Shown piece after piece: positions 11,790-23,290 of a DNA stretch of 64,000 nucleotides. Source of the DNA: Porites lobata (taxonomy: Eukaryota; Cnidaria; Anthozoa; Scleractinia; Poritidae); contig CALNXK010000008.1 of NCBI GenBank assembly GCA_942486035.1, positions 6,090,001 through 6,154,000 on the forward strand, read 5' to 3'. Under the pieces are notes generated by a model. It ran no database searches. It saw only the letters and a list, made by a program, of their open reading frames with translations, and was not told the origin of the DNA. Positions within the stretch are counted from its first letter, which is position 1; the number at the start of each line of letters is the position of its first letter. The translations under genes and the position numbers were made by a program.

Positions 11790-12460
11790 AGCCTTTTTTC
11801 TAGGTCATCATCGGTAGACGTCCTTGGCTAGAACGGACTTCCAGCGGCCGAGCCACTGAAACACACTATCACTAACCCCATTATAAGCAGCGGAAGTGGC
11901 CCCTCTCGAACGCAAGGAATAAAAAACCAAAACTGGAAGGGTCAACCCCGAAACTTCTCAGGTCATTGGGAAAAGCCTCTCTAATTGTGGTATAACTGAT
12001 AGGCTCGTCCTGGGAAACTAACTAAAAGGAGCTGTTCCCGCGAGACATGGGCCTAAAAATGAGATCCCTGGAGCTAGAGGGATGGAAAAATGGGCAAGGT
12101 ACAAGCAGGGCCAAACATTTCCGAAAAAATCACTCCGATTCATCGCCATTACAAAGTTGGTCGTTCTTGCTTCTGGGAACCTTAATGATCATGAAACCCT
12201 CATGAAAATATAATTCCCCCTAATTATGGAAACCTCATCTAACCAAAAATCCTTTTGGAAGCACACCTAACCCTATTAATAATCGGTTTATCCGTGGAAG
12301 AGGGGATACCCGCCATGGTATGAGCCCATTTACTACCGTAAACAGCCGAGTCTAAGACGCACGGGGAGTGCGACTCTTCAATGAGGTGTTGCAAATACAA
12401 GGCAACATGGCAGGGACTGGTAGGACAGGCCCATGAATGAAGCTTACTGGCAGCAAAACA
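11790..12460 (-). pseudogene. Tyrosine recombinase of DIRS-like element (broken)
   Basis: Minus-strand translation gives the helical N-terminal domain (HVALYLQHLIE, then LDSAVYGSKWAHTMAGIPS) near 12450-12260. The catalytic part follows in other frames: the strand IIKVPRSKNDQ near 12170, SYTTIREAFPNDLRSFG near 11980, and YSLRSRGATSAA ... VFQWLGRWKS ... KDVY near 11910-11810. The HxxR box reads YxxR, so the histidine is lost. At least one stop (after CASKRIFG) and frame changes are present. Such enzymes integrate circular DNA intermediates and are the hallmark of DIRS/Ngaro elements, which have no DDE integrase. Confidence 0.75.
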
Positions 12461-12691
12461 TTTTTACTTGCGAGAAGCACGAAGGTACACCACTGTCGTA
12501 CTAACGGCCTTTGAGGAGAGAACCGTCGATTGCATTGTAGACTGTCTGTCAGCCTCAGTATTCAACCCTCTGGCGGGAAATTCTGGGGTCCGCGCTAGAA
12601 ACCAGAGCGGAACATATCTGAAAAGTAATCGAAAATACAAGAAAAAAATGTGAGGAGCACGAAATAAAGAACAATTTTAAAAAAAGCGAGC

Positions 12692-13194
12692 TTAAAACAC
12701 CGGAAAAGGGAAGTGAGAGGAGAGTGGGCGGAAGGGGGGCGGGGGGGGGTGGGTCAAAAACCTAATGGGTCCAAACCTAAAGGTACGCATAACACGCGTG
12801 TAGAGGCACAGGTAACATTTTCCGTAAGGCGGCGTAGAGCAGAAGCCCGCCAGGGACGAGGGAGGTCTGGGGCGCCGAAAATAAATTCGAAGCGCTATGA
12901 CGCCAAAAAATAAAGGCCTGGATCTGAAAAGGGAATTACGGGCCTTCCCTGGAACAAATAACCCCTGGAACTTAGGCAATAAAACCCAGTCGACAACAAA
13001 ACTATTCCAATGCACTCCATCTCTAGTAGAAACATTCCAGAAAATAGCTGACTTCCATAGGGGAGGAACAAGGGTTCCCGTGAGCGCAGCAGAGTCAAAT
13101 GTGTCTGTTGACTCTGACAATGAGGCAAACCTGTGGGCCAAGCCAGTTGTCGTCCTAACTCCAATTTAGAGCGAAGGCATAAGCAGCCTAACAA
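12692..13194 (-). pseudogene. RNase H-like region of DIRS-like element (broken)
   Basis: Two overlapping minus-strand frames cover this stretch. Fragments such as HRFASL, THLTLLRSRE, LFSGMF and WSALEW-like residues follow the pattern seen downstream of DIRS reverse transcriptases (a DRFAS..N....FNS..W-type segment). It lies between the RT and recombinase regions as expected. The switch between frames means at least one frameshift. The apparent 149-codon ORF at 12692-13141 should not be taken as an intact gene. Confidence 0.55.
12733..12753 (+). other. G-rich run (possible G-quadruplex)
   Basis: Long G runs separated by single bases (GGGGGGC, then nine G, T, GGG) on the plus strand within the decayed DIRS-like element. 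A fourth tract is available if the long run is split. Confidence 0.4.
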
Positions 13195-13929
13195 CCTGGC
13201 TGAAAAAATCGAGAGTTAAGCCTAGGCAACTCGCCGTTGTAGCTACAGGTGAACCTGCCAATAGTGTAAGAGGTGATTTAAGAGGTAATTTAGCCCTTGA
13301 AAAACGGAATCGTTAAGGTCGTAACCATCGAAGTCAGCGAGTTTGCAGATACAGTCCGCACTGGCGTTCAGGTCCCTAGGGATCCACTTGACCTCGAACG
13401 AAATACAATGATGGGAGCAAATTTGAAAACAACTAGGGCTAAATCCGGGAGATCGCGTTTCCTGCTGCCGTCGCGAAGAATGGATTAGACGTTATGGTTG
13501 TCAGAATACCAAAAAACCTTGGACTGATTATGTAAAGGGCTCCCGAAGGCTAGTAAGGCAAGACAAACCGCTTTGAGTTCTCTCCAAGTCGATCTATGAA
13601 CACTTTCCGACCAATTCTGATGAAAAATCAGCTCAGGTTCAGACTCCTCTTAAGCGCCGCAAGCTGAATAGGAAGCATCGCAGAAGCCGGAGCTTACTCT
13701 CACTGGAAGCGAACTGGAACCCCTCAATAAATTTTGCCGTTGAGAGGCTTACATTGTTCGACCAAAATTCAATTTCATACAAAGAATCAACGGACAGGAA
13801 AACCTAGCTATCCCAGGAAACAGCTGAGTAAACAACTGATCATGTGAAAAGAAATCGGGCCATGATACACGCGACCGATCCCACGCAACTCGAGAGGGAA
13901 ATTCTTTGGCCAGCTACACACGGGACGCG

Positions 13930-14520
13930 TAGAACATGGACTGTGGTGGAAGACTAATATGAAGACAAAGCCACCAGGTCGTGAGACAATTTAGCAATGC
14001 GTTCATCTGTGGCTCTAATACTTCCATCGAGAGTGTTATGAACACGAAGCCACGAGAAAATTTGAACGGGCTCCCACGGGGACTTTTCCTCATTAGGAAT
14101 TCGATCAAAGCGAGACTAAGGCAAATCGGCATGGACAGCCCGCAAACTGTAAATTTTGGCCTGAACGCGATAGGCTCCTCCTCCCATAGCTAGACCATAG
14201 TCAAGAAAAATGGCAATAGGGATACTTTGGCTTCTTCTTGATTTCTGAAGCGGTTTGAGGGAGGCTGACAAGAACCCAAAGAGAAGCGCGCAAAGTAGAA
14301 AATACCTAAGAATCCATGTGCCGAGATCCCAGGTGAACGCAAGGAAATACCGGTGATCAGGGAAAATTACGATAACCGCACTAGAGATAAAATATAAATA
14401 AATAAAAACCCATCTCAAAAATTTAAGTGGCCATGGACAAGTCTTCGCACTTGAATTTCTGTTTGTAGAAAAAGGTGCACACGTGCCTAAAATCCAGGAT
14501 TAACCTTTGTTAGCCGGAGC
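13930..14520 (-). pseudogene. Reverse transcriptase of DIRS-like element (broken)
   Basis: The minus-strand frames together show LILDFRHV (near 14495), KFKCEDLS, FPDHRYFLAFTWDLGTW (near 14350), RYFLLCALLFG, IAIFLDYGLAMGGG (near 14180) and, in the next frame, KSPRGSPFKFSRGFVF (near 14070). This is the DIRS-type RT order. The family's catalytic LDDG reads FLDYG, so one catalytic aspartate is lost. The domain is split over at least three frames. In a living element it would copy the RNA into cDNA. Confidence 0.75.
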
Positions 14521-14891
14521 GGCGGGTCAAACAGAAAGCGGGTAAATGATATTGGAATGCAAAAAATTTCTGAAAGGAGGTTGAGACTGGGAAGCTCATT
14601 AACAGCTACAGACAAAAAGAACTGTAAACACGTGCGGAGGCATTGTTGGATTAGTTAAAAAAAACATAAAAAGCTGGAAGAAGGGAATTTTGTAACTAAG
14701 ACTAATAACGTTCAAAATGAACAGAGAAACTAGCAAAGTATGCCAGAAATAGATCACTATGAAAAATATTCCCCAAACTGAAGGCAGAATAGAAATATCA
14801 ACGGTACACTCAGAGCTCTAAACCGCGCCTAAAACTAGAGGGGTGAACGTCAGAAGAAACTGGTATAACATCGAGACAATCCTGATCCATA

Positions 14892-15450
14892 TTACGGCTT
14901 GCTGCTTAAAAAATTCAGTACTAAATTAGAATAGACTGCACCTGATTGTTGTCCTTCATCTAGCCATTTAGGAGTTTGGGATGTTTGGCTTGTCCATCGT
15001 CGGGTAACAGGAACGCTTTCCACAGGCAAAACAGGTGCCGACACTGGGTCGACGAGAAGGCGAAAAACAGGAACGTTTGACATAAGAGGCTGGGGTTGCA
15101 TCTGTGAACTTGAGGTGGACGCCGGCGTTCCCACCGGCGAGGATCTGTTGTTGAGTGTTGAAAGAGTGGTCTTCTTCTTCTTACCGGCCTAGTACGCTAC
15201 ATGGCCGCAAAATTCTGCACTGTGGATCCTTTGAAACTGGTCTTCGTTGGCCTTCTTCTTGAACTTACGTGGTTCGTTATACTTTAGTTTCTTAATTTCT
15301 TTCACCTGCTGCTCGGCCAAATATTCGTTAGCGCGCTTGATTTGACCAACGGTTTCTGTTAACAAATCTTTAACCGAGTCCAGTAACTGTTTGTTATTCT
15401 CCTAAATGAGATCGAACACTTCGTCTTTGTTGACGGATATAACGCAAGAA
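14892..15450 (-). pseudogene. Gag-like protein of DIRS-like element (broken)
   Basis: The minus strand encodes a charged helical stretch (ENNKQLLDSVKDLLTETV, then QIKRANEYLAEQQVKEIKKL) near 15410-15290, typical of DIRS gag. After a stop comes a second frame at 15134-14892 rich in Ser/Pro/Gln. It sits at the 5' end of the element, 3' of the X1 repeat, as expected. Confidence 0.6.
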
Positions 15451-15468
15451 AGAACCGATAAGAACGTT

Positions 15469-15653
15469 AAGAAAAACCAAAGAGAGGGTGGTTCGTAAGC
15501 CTAGATGACGTACACGTGATATACGCAGCCTTATATACCCCCGATATGGCTACCCATGGTGCACCCGACCTAGTACCCAGGCCCTGTTGTATCTCGTGCC
15601 GTCAAAATATTTATTTCTGTCTTCTTCGCGGGCTCATTCGTCAGAAATAACAT
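15469..15653 (-). repeat. Split direct repeat X1 of DIRS-like element
   Basis: Near-identical to 11450-11634 over 185 bp (one clear mismatch near CTTCTTCGCGGG). It marks the 5' end of the minus-strand element. Confidence 0.85.
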
Positions 15654-15786
15654 TTCGTTTGGCAGAAACTGTGTCACAACATTCCCCTGGTCCGCTCCCT
15701 CTAGAGATATAATCCCCGACGCCCGCCCCCTCGATCGGTACATTTGAAAATCAAGATGGCCGCCATTAAACGTGCTGTATCTATGG

Positions 15787-16215
15787 GGCACCCAACGACT
15801 GTTTTCTGTAAAATATCTGTGCGGAGAAGTAAATATTGCCTACAATTTTCTATAACTTGAGGACTAAAAATTTCTAGATTACTGTTCCAGTCATATTTTC
15901 GAAGCTTGCCTGATAAATTCCCTACGATTTTCTGAAGTTTAATTTTTCACATTTCGCTCCCTAGGTTAGGCTATTTTTTGCAGAAAAAGGAAACCTAAAA
16001 TTTTCGGATTCAAAAATGCGATGGAGAGAGGAATTAGAAAAATTCTTACTTTCCTAAAAAGTTAAATTAATCTGACTCAAGTTCCCCTAGGATGACCGAA
16101 CAGGTACAAATTTTATAGCGCCGCTTAGAATGCCATTCTAGAGCTCTAAAAGTGCTCTGGATAGCCTTAAAAGTGTTTTCAATGTATTTAGGTGGAAACT
16201 GTCGTTGGGTGCCCC
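15787..16215. mobile_element. 429-bp MITE with 15-bp inverted ends
   Basis: GGGGCACCCAACGAC at the left is matched by GTCGTTGGGTGCCCC at the right. No transposase. Target duplication is unclear. Confidence 0.7.
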
Positions 16216-17279
16216 TGATATCTCGACGATCTCTCGAAAAAAAAAAGGCGACTGTGAACAGTCTGCTTGCCACCCAAAATTGACAGGTTGCTCCCATTCC
16301 ATATAAACATTTCTCAGTGATTTCTTAGTAGTCTTGCGCGTTCGCTTTTCGGTGAGTCAATTTATGTTAGGAACAAAAAAACAAATTTGAAAACTAACAA
16401 TACGAGAAAAAATTTGAGAACTAATTTACCGAGCAACATCCACTATGACTCCACTTCTCCTTTTTCACCCATCTCAACCAGCCCTTAACAATTAACAACT
16501 CTACGACACTCAAACGTGCCTGACACACAAAAAATCCTCACATACGTACGCGTAATAGACTACAACGACGCCCAAGTGTACTCTCTGATACAGTCTTGTT
16601 TCTATTATAATCTTACACTGACCACTGCGGCTGATCATCGTTTGACTGTAAGGGTGTCAAACAGAAAGTGGCAGGAGAAGCATGAAAGTAGCTTTTGGTT
16701 CCGGTTCTTGTCATTAGAAAACTTACCGGTCCAACAGCAAACTCACCGTTCTTCGCTGGTATTTCCCATTGAAGTCGCAGCCTTACACAGCCTTAACGCG
16801 CTTAAAATCTTCCAACAAAACAACTTTATTTCTAGACTTCCTGCAATCGGTGAAAGAAAACGAAGTAAAACGAAGCGGTACTGCAGACAACAATAAACAA
16901 ATACAAAAAGACTTCAACTTAACTGTAAACTGCACCAACGAACACAACAAAGAACTGACGCGAAAATTAAGCTTAATATACGATATGCAAAAAACAAACC
17001 TAACACGAAGAACAAAGATAGGCAAACGATAAACGACTAATGAACCAAAAAACAGCACTAAAGGCGCGAACACGAACTAAACGACGCGGAGAACACACAA
17101 ACGCTATAAATAAAGGCGCGAGGTTCCTGGCGCTTATACCCATGATTTTCAAATGTATGACTTCAAATCCAGTTCTTGAAATAATTATCTAAATGTGATC
17201 AATGCAAAATGGTAATGGTACATACATTTACCTACCCAACTGTCATGTATCAAAACACTTTCATCTACTTGTATATGCT
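16216..17279. other. Non-coding stretch, possible LTR-like DNA
   Basis: No gene is recognised. ORFs 16516-16896 and 16769-17032 overlap in different frames and show no domain. The style of 16880-17130 (AC/AAC-rich, ending near CTATAAATAAAGGCGCG) resembles the BEL LTR region further along, so this may be part of an unrelated solo LTR, but no second copy is present to prove it. Confidence 0.3.
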
Positions 17280-17486
17280 CAGGGACGGACCATTATGTTT
17301 TGACGGGGGGCGGGGGTGGGGGGGTTGGAAAATTTTCACATGCAACATTTTTTTATATAAGGCTCCTGCTGCAAACAATTTTTTTGTGTGTGTCGCTGTC
17401 TTCCTATTTTTCAGTGTTTATAGCCTCTGCAAACAATTCACTTCAAAACGTTCCACCCCCCCTCAAAAAATATTGGTCCGTCCCTT
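17280..17486. mobile_element. hAT-like MITE with G-rich arm
   Basis: The inverted ends are AGGGACGGACCA and TGGTCCGTCCCT. The left arm carries a G-rich run (about 17305-17325), mirrored by a C-rich run near 17453-17462, so it can fold back. The candidate 8-bp flanking repeat is imperfect (TATATGCT / TAACTCCT), so the superfamily is uncertain. Confidence 0.6.
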
Positions 17487-17800
17487 AACTCCTAACCTTT
17501 TAGAATCACCTCCTCAAAAGTTATTGATTTTAGGATCTAGTGGGCTTTTATTAGTTATATCAGCCTGGAAATTATTGCTTCCTTTCCTGTGAGAATCGGC
17601 GCTATAAAAAAAAACTTGAACTCTAGCTTGTCCTTATGACAAACAGCTCTAAAATTCTGCTAGCCTGGTACTATATCACTGTACCCTTGTCCTAGTTTAT
17701 GAGTTAATTAGGAGATGACTTTGCCTGGCCCTTGCCTACTGGGTAATTAATTAAGCATGAAGAGCTACTTGCCCAGCAGAAAAATAAACTTGTCCCAGAC

Positions 17801-18234
17801 ACCAGTTGGGCTCTTCTTTTTTCCCTGTTCCTCTTATATTGAAATTCTCTGCCAACGAGACTTGGCCACTGCCTCATAGAATTTAATTTTTCTCTGTCTA
17901 TGGTTTTAGATATTTGCTTCTTCTCTTTCTTGTGCATTGTTAGGGGTGTTGTAATAGATTCTCATGATCAATCTTCCGGATTTTACCTGTGCAACTCCTG
18001 AATCTTGATGGGTTTCACCTAAAAAAGAAGTAAAACTACCACAACTTCTTTTTCCATTCTTTCAGGTTGGACACAGTGAAGAGTTCAAGACACAACCTAT
18101 TCTTCATACATGTAAGTACTTAATATTTACATGTATATCGTTAGTAGATTTTAAATTAACACTTACAGTACATACTAATTTGTCGATAAATCTTATTAAT
18201 AAGTAATGTAAATGTTTGAAAGTACCACACTTTA
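17801..18234. repeat. Segmental duplication copy A (intron-exon-intron)
   Basis: This stretch is similar along its length to 42149-42594 (GCATTGTTAGGGGTGTTGTA, TCCTGAATC.TGATGGGTTT and GTATATCGTTAGTAGATTTT are shared), at high identity by eye. The exception is a central block that coincides exactly with candidate exon 18066-18111. Confidence 0.8.
18066..18111 (+). CDS. Candidate internal coding exon 2 (duplicated, diverged exon)
   Basis: A 46-base open segment lies between a strong pyrimidine tract plus TTTCAG acceptor and a GTAAGT donor. It enters in phase 0, matching the phase-0 exit of exon 2688-2770, and leaves one base over. Peptide VGHSEEFKTQPILHT, no known domain. The paralogous segment at 42436-42475 has conserved flanking introns but a different, 40-base exon in the same phase. 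Support is splice signals, phase and the duplication pattern. Confidence 0.5.
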
Positions 18235-19714
18235 CTATCATTCAAAATGCGGTACACTTTCAAACTTGACATCTTGTTTTAGGTCTGTCAACAATTCAAA
18301 CCATTCAGTCAACAGTTTTCCTTTTTTTGGATGGTACTTCACTTCACTTTCCTTTCCTTCGGTGGAACACTCATTAGAAACTGTAGAAGACAATGTAGAC
18401 TAAAAAATCACGACGTAATAGAATACACATCACTGGCGTGTGAAGATGTAGAATCGGCTCACAAAATCTGGTGTTGTTCCCGCCAGTAACAGTTACCTGC
18501 TTTTGACCTCTTCAGGAATGTTATATCATGATTGGTAAACGCACAGGTAACTGTTGTCTAGGCCTCTTCAACTGTTACCTTTGATAGTAACAGTTTCTGG
18601 GGCACTTTGAGTTCCGCAAGTTTACAGTGTCTTTGACAAGTGTTTAGTTCACTATAAATTTACAGTCTTAAACCTCTATAACGGTACACGTGAGGCCTTC
18701 TAATAGAGGGTCAAAAATATAAACTCATTAGCTCCCGGAGAGTTTTCCCCAAAACGCCTTTTAAAGCTAGTCCAACCCTTTGCTGATCACTATCTGGTCT
18801 AAATGAGGCAAAACTGTCCGTAACGCTGTTTATAAGTCAAGTACTTGGCAGCTTTCTGTTCCCGATGCTAAAAAAAGCTTCCAAAGTTCGGGCAGTACAG
18901 AAAGCAAACTTTTGAGATAGTTTTAAGGTTTAAAAGTGACATAGTAGTCTCGACTTTTACCTTTTACTTTCTCTCCTCTCCTAATCTTTCGCTTTTCTTG
19001 TCTCGTTTTTTTCCTCGACATTATTTTACTACTCTTTATTTTGTCGTGTGTGTGTGTGTGTGTGTGTGTGTGGGGAGGGGGGGATGTTTTTGAGAATACT
19101 TTTAGGATCATAGGATTTGATGGAATAAAGTGCAGGTGGGTAGCCGAACAAGATTTTTATTGGTCAGCAGTTTTGGGGTCAACTTTACATTTTTTTCCCG
19201 TCCTGATTGACTGAGTTTGTGCTCATTCGGTCGTGGTTTGAAAGATCTCTTCCCCCATCCACAAGTTAGAGGTCAAAGTTTTCTATGACTGTTAATACTG
19301 ATGATGTTACAAGACACGTGGATCTGCTTAACGTGCGATCTTTTCCCAAACAAAAGGGAAGAAGGACCGCCTGATCGCAGGTTAGGATTTGCTAGGCAGT
19401 CACAGGTAGTTCAGGGGTGAATGGGCTTAGACGTATGTAGAGTTTCCAGAAGGGAAACATTATGCGGCAGAAATGGTTTAATATGTAGCAAATTATGCAA
19501 TTTCTTTAGAAAAGGTTTTACGTAGAACTCTTATTATTATTGACAACAAAAGTAAAGATTTCAGAGGTCTCGCATACTTTTCTTGTGCTATCCTTTAATT
19601 AGCATTCAGGTTTGTTACTTTATCCAGACTATGATTCTTATCATTATTTTAAGGTTTCTTATGGATTATTCAATCAAGCGCAAATTACGATCAACCGTGC
19701 AAAACTGCACCATT
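18235..19714. other. Intron-like non-coding stretch
   Basis: No exon recognised. It contains a GT microsatellite (19046-19073) followed by a G-rich run. Confidence 0.4.
19046..19073. repeat. (GT)n microsatellite
   Basis: About 14 uninterrupted GT dinucleotides. Confidence 0.9.
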
Positions 19715-19887
19715 CAGTGGCGGATCCAGGGGAGGGACCTGGGGGGCTGGCCCCCCATTACTTTTAGACCAAACGGAGGCCCGAAGGGCGAAAAAAGATT
19801 TTTTGGAGACCGCCCTTCGCGCCCCCCCCTATCTCAGGGTCTGGATGACCGGGTTCCCCTTTATCTGAAGGTCTGGATCCGCCACTG
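19715..19887. mobile_element. 173-bp MITE with CAGTGGCGGATCC ends
   Basis: CAGTGGCGGATCCAG at the left and GGATCCGCCACTG at the right are inverted. CCATT is directly repeated outside both ends (19710-19714, 19888-19892). The ends resemble hAT-type termini, but the visible target duplication is 5, not 8, bases. It lies 49 bases upstream of candidate exon 19937. Confidence 0.75.
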
Positions 19888-19936
19888 CCATTGCATAATA
19901 TCACTGAGAAGCCCTAACATGTACATTTTTCTTCAG

Positions 19937-19986
19937 GGCTTGATGATGAGAACGAACTTGAGGGGAGAAGTCGGACAGGATCTATG
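19937..19986 (+). CDS. Candidate internal coding exon 3 (unidentified protein)
   Basis: A 50-base open segment lies between TTCTTCAG and GTAAGG. It takes one base from the previous exon (as exon 18066-18111 leaves) and exits in phase 0. Peptide after the junction codon: LDDENELEGRSRTGSM, acidic then basic/serine, typical of a disordered linker with a possible kinase site (RSRTGS). The phase-0 exit also fits exon 42436-42475, so the three early exons and the Roco gene could form one transcription unit. Confidence 0.5.
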
Positions 19987-20189
19987 GTAAGGAAACATTG
20001 TTCTAAAGCTTTTTGTCATTTTCCTTTTTTGTGCCTTTAAAGCTAATATGTGGAATAATGTGGCCTCCTTGTGATAATTACAAGGATTTTTACTTGAGCG
20101 GAGCGCCAAGTAATGGATTCACGACGGCCAGGAATGGCTTCAAAGTTGCTTTTTACGCGTGATGAAGTAGTCAGCCAGCGTCATAAATT

Positions 20190-20698
20190 CGAATGTGCAT
20201 TCCTTTCGCATTTTTCCTTGGAGTCAAAAATTACCTTGTTTTTTAACTTTCCCGTATCCCACAACTTTCATCTTAGATGGATCTCAGTCCTCATTTTCTA
20301 GATCTCTATACCTCCTAGACAGTTTCGCCCTCATCTCGGGTCTTAAAGTCAATTACGAAAAAACTGAAGCCCTATGGATTAGCTCCTGTAAAAGTTCAGA
20401 AATTACCCTCCCTTCCTTGAAACCAATATTATGGGTGCATGTCAGCTTTTTGGAAAAGATAGATAAACTCCAAAGTATTCTAAATAGTTGGTCGGAGAGA
20501 GGACTGACTCTCTTGGGCAAAATCACCGTAGTAAAATCTCTAGATCTAGCCGTGTCTCAAATAGTCTATCTGTTGTCATCCCTACCATCACACCAAAAAG
20601 TACTTCACGAAATAAATTCGATGTTATATGATTTCCTGTGGGATAGCAAAGGCGACAAAATTAAGCGAACAGAAATCATTAATGACTACGAAATATAA
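20190..20698 (+). pseudogene. LINE reverse transcriptase fragment (5'-truncated)
   Basis: The frame reads ILDGSQSSFSRSLYLLDSFA, then GLKVNYEKTEALWI, and after a gap SILNSWSERGLTLLGKITVV and MLYDFLWDSKGDKIKRTEII. This is the post-catalytic part of a non-LTR retrotransposon RT (L1/Tx1-like order, normally just after the FADD box). The catalytic core is missing, and the frame ends at 20696. It is a dead fragment, not a host gene. Confidence 0.8.
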
Positions 20699-20699
20699 A

Positions 20700-21950
20700 T
20701 AGGGTACGACCAAATCTCAATTCCACTTCATGTATTTCCTCAACAACAACACTTTGTTGACTACAAAAGTATTTTACAGAAAACATTGAGGCAAATTGGG
20801 CTAGTAGCTTCAAAATACGAGCGAAAATCGAGATACAAGAGCAATTTTCATTGCGTCTCACTTCGCAGACGAGTTTGCTTCTGTCCTGTTATGTCGCGCG
20901 ATATAGTTGTTTCTCCAAAGTGCGTTTCAGTTTGGCTTTTTACCGTCGAAACCTTGTCTTTTTCGCCTGAATTCGTTTTACACCGTGGAAAATCCAAATT
21001 TATTAGTTTGCCGCTTAAATTCCCCGCCGATATATCAAAGTTTCAGTTCTGTACTACGGTGTGAAGTAAGCTTATAATTGCGTTCGAGGTACGAGAACGC
21101 AACCCCTAATTTTTGTTGGGTGTTCTGTGCATTATTGGGGGTCCTGTGCAATTAATAAGGGAGGTTTTTTCGAGATTGCATTCGTCGTCGTCGTCGAGAC
21201 ACATTTGCCTCGCTTTGAGGCGCTTGCTTACGTTTTGTCTCACTTTGACGCGCTAACTCACGTGGTGATTCGTGTGTCCTCTGCGTTCATCTTTCAAACG
21301 TTTGCTGGGGTCTGCTATTCTGTCTTCGTAAATCGCTCCCCTTTTAAAAGTGTGCTGAATCTTCGTAGAGCATACATATTTAAGAGTTTGCTGAAGGTCT
21401 ACTATCGATCTGTGTTCAATGAAAATTCCAAAGCGTTCATCTTTCAAAAGTGTGCTGAAAGTTTACACCCTGAGTAAAATTTCACTTTGGATTAAGCCTT
21501 CATATTTTTCTTTGGAAAATGCGTGCTACTCCTATAGCTCTATGTTATTTATTTGGAAAAACCTGACCAGCCCACAGTAGCGCCACTCAAGCCACTGAAA
21601 TCAATACACTCGACCAAATTACTGGAAAAGTTATTGGCGTGAGCCGCACACACATTCCACTGAAGGCTTTGATGATTCCCTTGAAACGTGTGAAATTGAG
21701 AGGTGTAGAGTAAGTGGACCAGTGTTCAAACACAATCATTGTGCCCCGGCATTCACCACAAAAATGTGGTCTTGGGTTCGATTGGGTCGTTCTTTAATAT
21801 CATCACAAGTTAAGAAGACTTGGCAGTAACGGTTTCCGGCACTTTATAGTGTAAATTTCAGTAATTGTCTACAAGTGGAATTCCCACTATTAAATAAAAT
21901 TAATGATTATATCTAAAACTTTGTCAACTGTTTACTTTTTAACAGTACCT
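20700..21950. other. Non-coding stretch with weak internal repeats
   Basis: ORFs 20786-21064 and 21127-21477 lack recognised domains. The second contains a degenerate DNA repeat (GCGTTCATCTTTCAAA at about 21281 and 21434, with GTTTGCTG/GTGTGCTG following), which gives repeated AFIFQ/AYIFK-like peptides. No splice signals or homology support a gene. Confidence 0.4.
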
Positions 21951-22159
21951 GGGCCGGGTTGTTCAAAGCTGGGTTAAGATAACCCAGGCGAGGAGGGTTA
22001 GTGCGAAATTTGAACTCAGATGTGAAAGCTTCATTTTGCCAACAAGCTGATGATTGGACGCTCTTAAAAATAACTGAGAAATTATCCAAAGAAATGTTTT
22101 TGAACAAAAGAAAAAGAAACCCGGGTTAAGCGCTGATTGGCCTTCGAGCAACTGCGCCC
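21951..22159. mobile_element. MITE with GGGCCGGGTTGTTC ends
   Basis: The left end GGGCCGGGTTGTTCAAAG is matched imperfectly in inverse by CTTCGAGCAACTGCGCCC. Inner arms AACCCAGG / CCCGGGTT are also inverted. About 209 bp, no coding. No clear target duplication. Confidence 0.55.
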
Positions 22160-23290
22160 TGTAGAACATCTATTGCGCCAGTAAAACAAAAAGTTTTTTT
22201 TACACCCCCGAAGCACTCTGGCAAGTATCTCCCCAAATAACAAGCACTTGAGACGAACGATACGATATCAGCTGATCACTAGCCTTCAAAACCTTTTCAT
22301 TATGATACACAGTTTAAATCGAGGTTTCGCTGTACGCAACCCATACGTTCAAAATATGCCATAATCATAGTTATCTATCGCAAGAACCATGCACCCTTTT
22401 CCCTCAACTGCTACCTGTACGCCTAACAAACATATCGAACGCACTCTCCTAAGCTCCGATTACTCCTAGTTTATTAATTTTCACGCGAACTGTACTGCCG
22501 TGTTTGTGTTTTTTCTTAACCCAGGGGCCAAAATAATGCGAAGTATGCTTTTCAATACACTTCTTAAACTAACACTTCACAATAGGCAAAAAAGAAGAAG
22601 AAGAAAAGAAAGAACAAAGTAGGGACCTTCACGACGAAATTCGCGGGCGGGATCACCCATCCAGTTCCTTACGCCTCCCGTCAGGGTTTAACTTGAGTAG
22701 CGTTACTTAATAAACGAGTTTCGCGAGGGTTATTGGGAGGTTAGGCTCGATTACCAGCCGCTGTTCGGAAAATGCGCTTGCGCTCTTCTCCCGAACAGAC
22801 GGCTGAACGCATGGGCTTGCTGTTGTTTATTTCCACCAATCAGATCGTTGCCTTCTCAAATCGAACAGGCAGCATAAACTTATTTTCCTGCAGCAGATTT
22901 CAAACAGCGGATCCAAAGGTGCTGTATGATGTGGCGTGGGATCGTATTTTAAAGCTTTTTAAGCTTAAAAACCTGAAATATTTATAAAGAAAAGCGTTAG
23001 CTTAGAGAAGTTGTCAAATGGTAAGTATGTTTTTGAAATTCAACTAAACTATATCTGGATTATTACAGTAGAACCTCGATAACTCGAATTCCCCGCTAAC
23101 TCGAACTAAATTTTCTTTACCCTACTGATCAAAATTTCACTGAAATTTACCCCGATAACTCGAATTCCTCACTAACTCGAACTGTTCTTCACCCTGCAGT
23201 TCTCACGTATGATTTTCATATATATTCATAACTTCATCATCATCCTTTCACGGGTTTATAACGAACCAATTCAACGACCTGCTCCCATTT
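22160..23290. other. Non-coding stretch
   Basis: No gene is recognised. It contains an inverted CTGTTCGG / CCGAACAG pair (about 22761-22799) and a two-unit repeat of GATAACTCGAATTCC (about 23090 and 23152). Confidence 0.4.

Larger units (their letters stand above)
9135..15653 (-). mobile_element. DIRS-like (tyrosine recombinase) retrotransposon with split direct repeats, decayed
   Basis: Read on the minus strand the order is: repeat X1 (15653-15469), gag-like frame, reverse transcriptase, RNase H-like frame, tyrosine recombinase, repeat Y1 (11727-11635), repeat X2 (11634-11450), an internal minisatellite carrying a later insertion, and repeat Y2 (9228-9135). X copies and Y copies are near-identical direct repeats, and Y1 abuts X2 exactly. 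This A1-ORFs-B1A2-B2 layout is known from Ngaro/PAT-type elements. Every coding region has stops or frameshifts, so the copy is dead. The gap between X2 and Y2 (about 2.2 kb, 1.17 kb of it the inserted element) is longer than I expect for the family. Confidence 0.75.

Noticed and set aside
12692..13141. 149-codon ORF as an independent gene
   Set aside because: It matches the RNase H-like part of the DIRS-like element only in pieces and continues into poly-C-derived proline residues. It is a frame of a dead retroelement.
16516..17073. Overlapping ORFs of 87-126 codons on both strands
   Set aside because: Different frames cover the same DNA with no domain and no splice sites.
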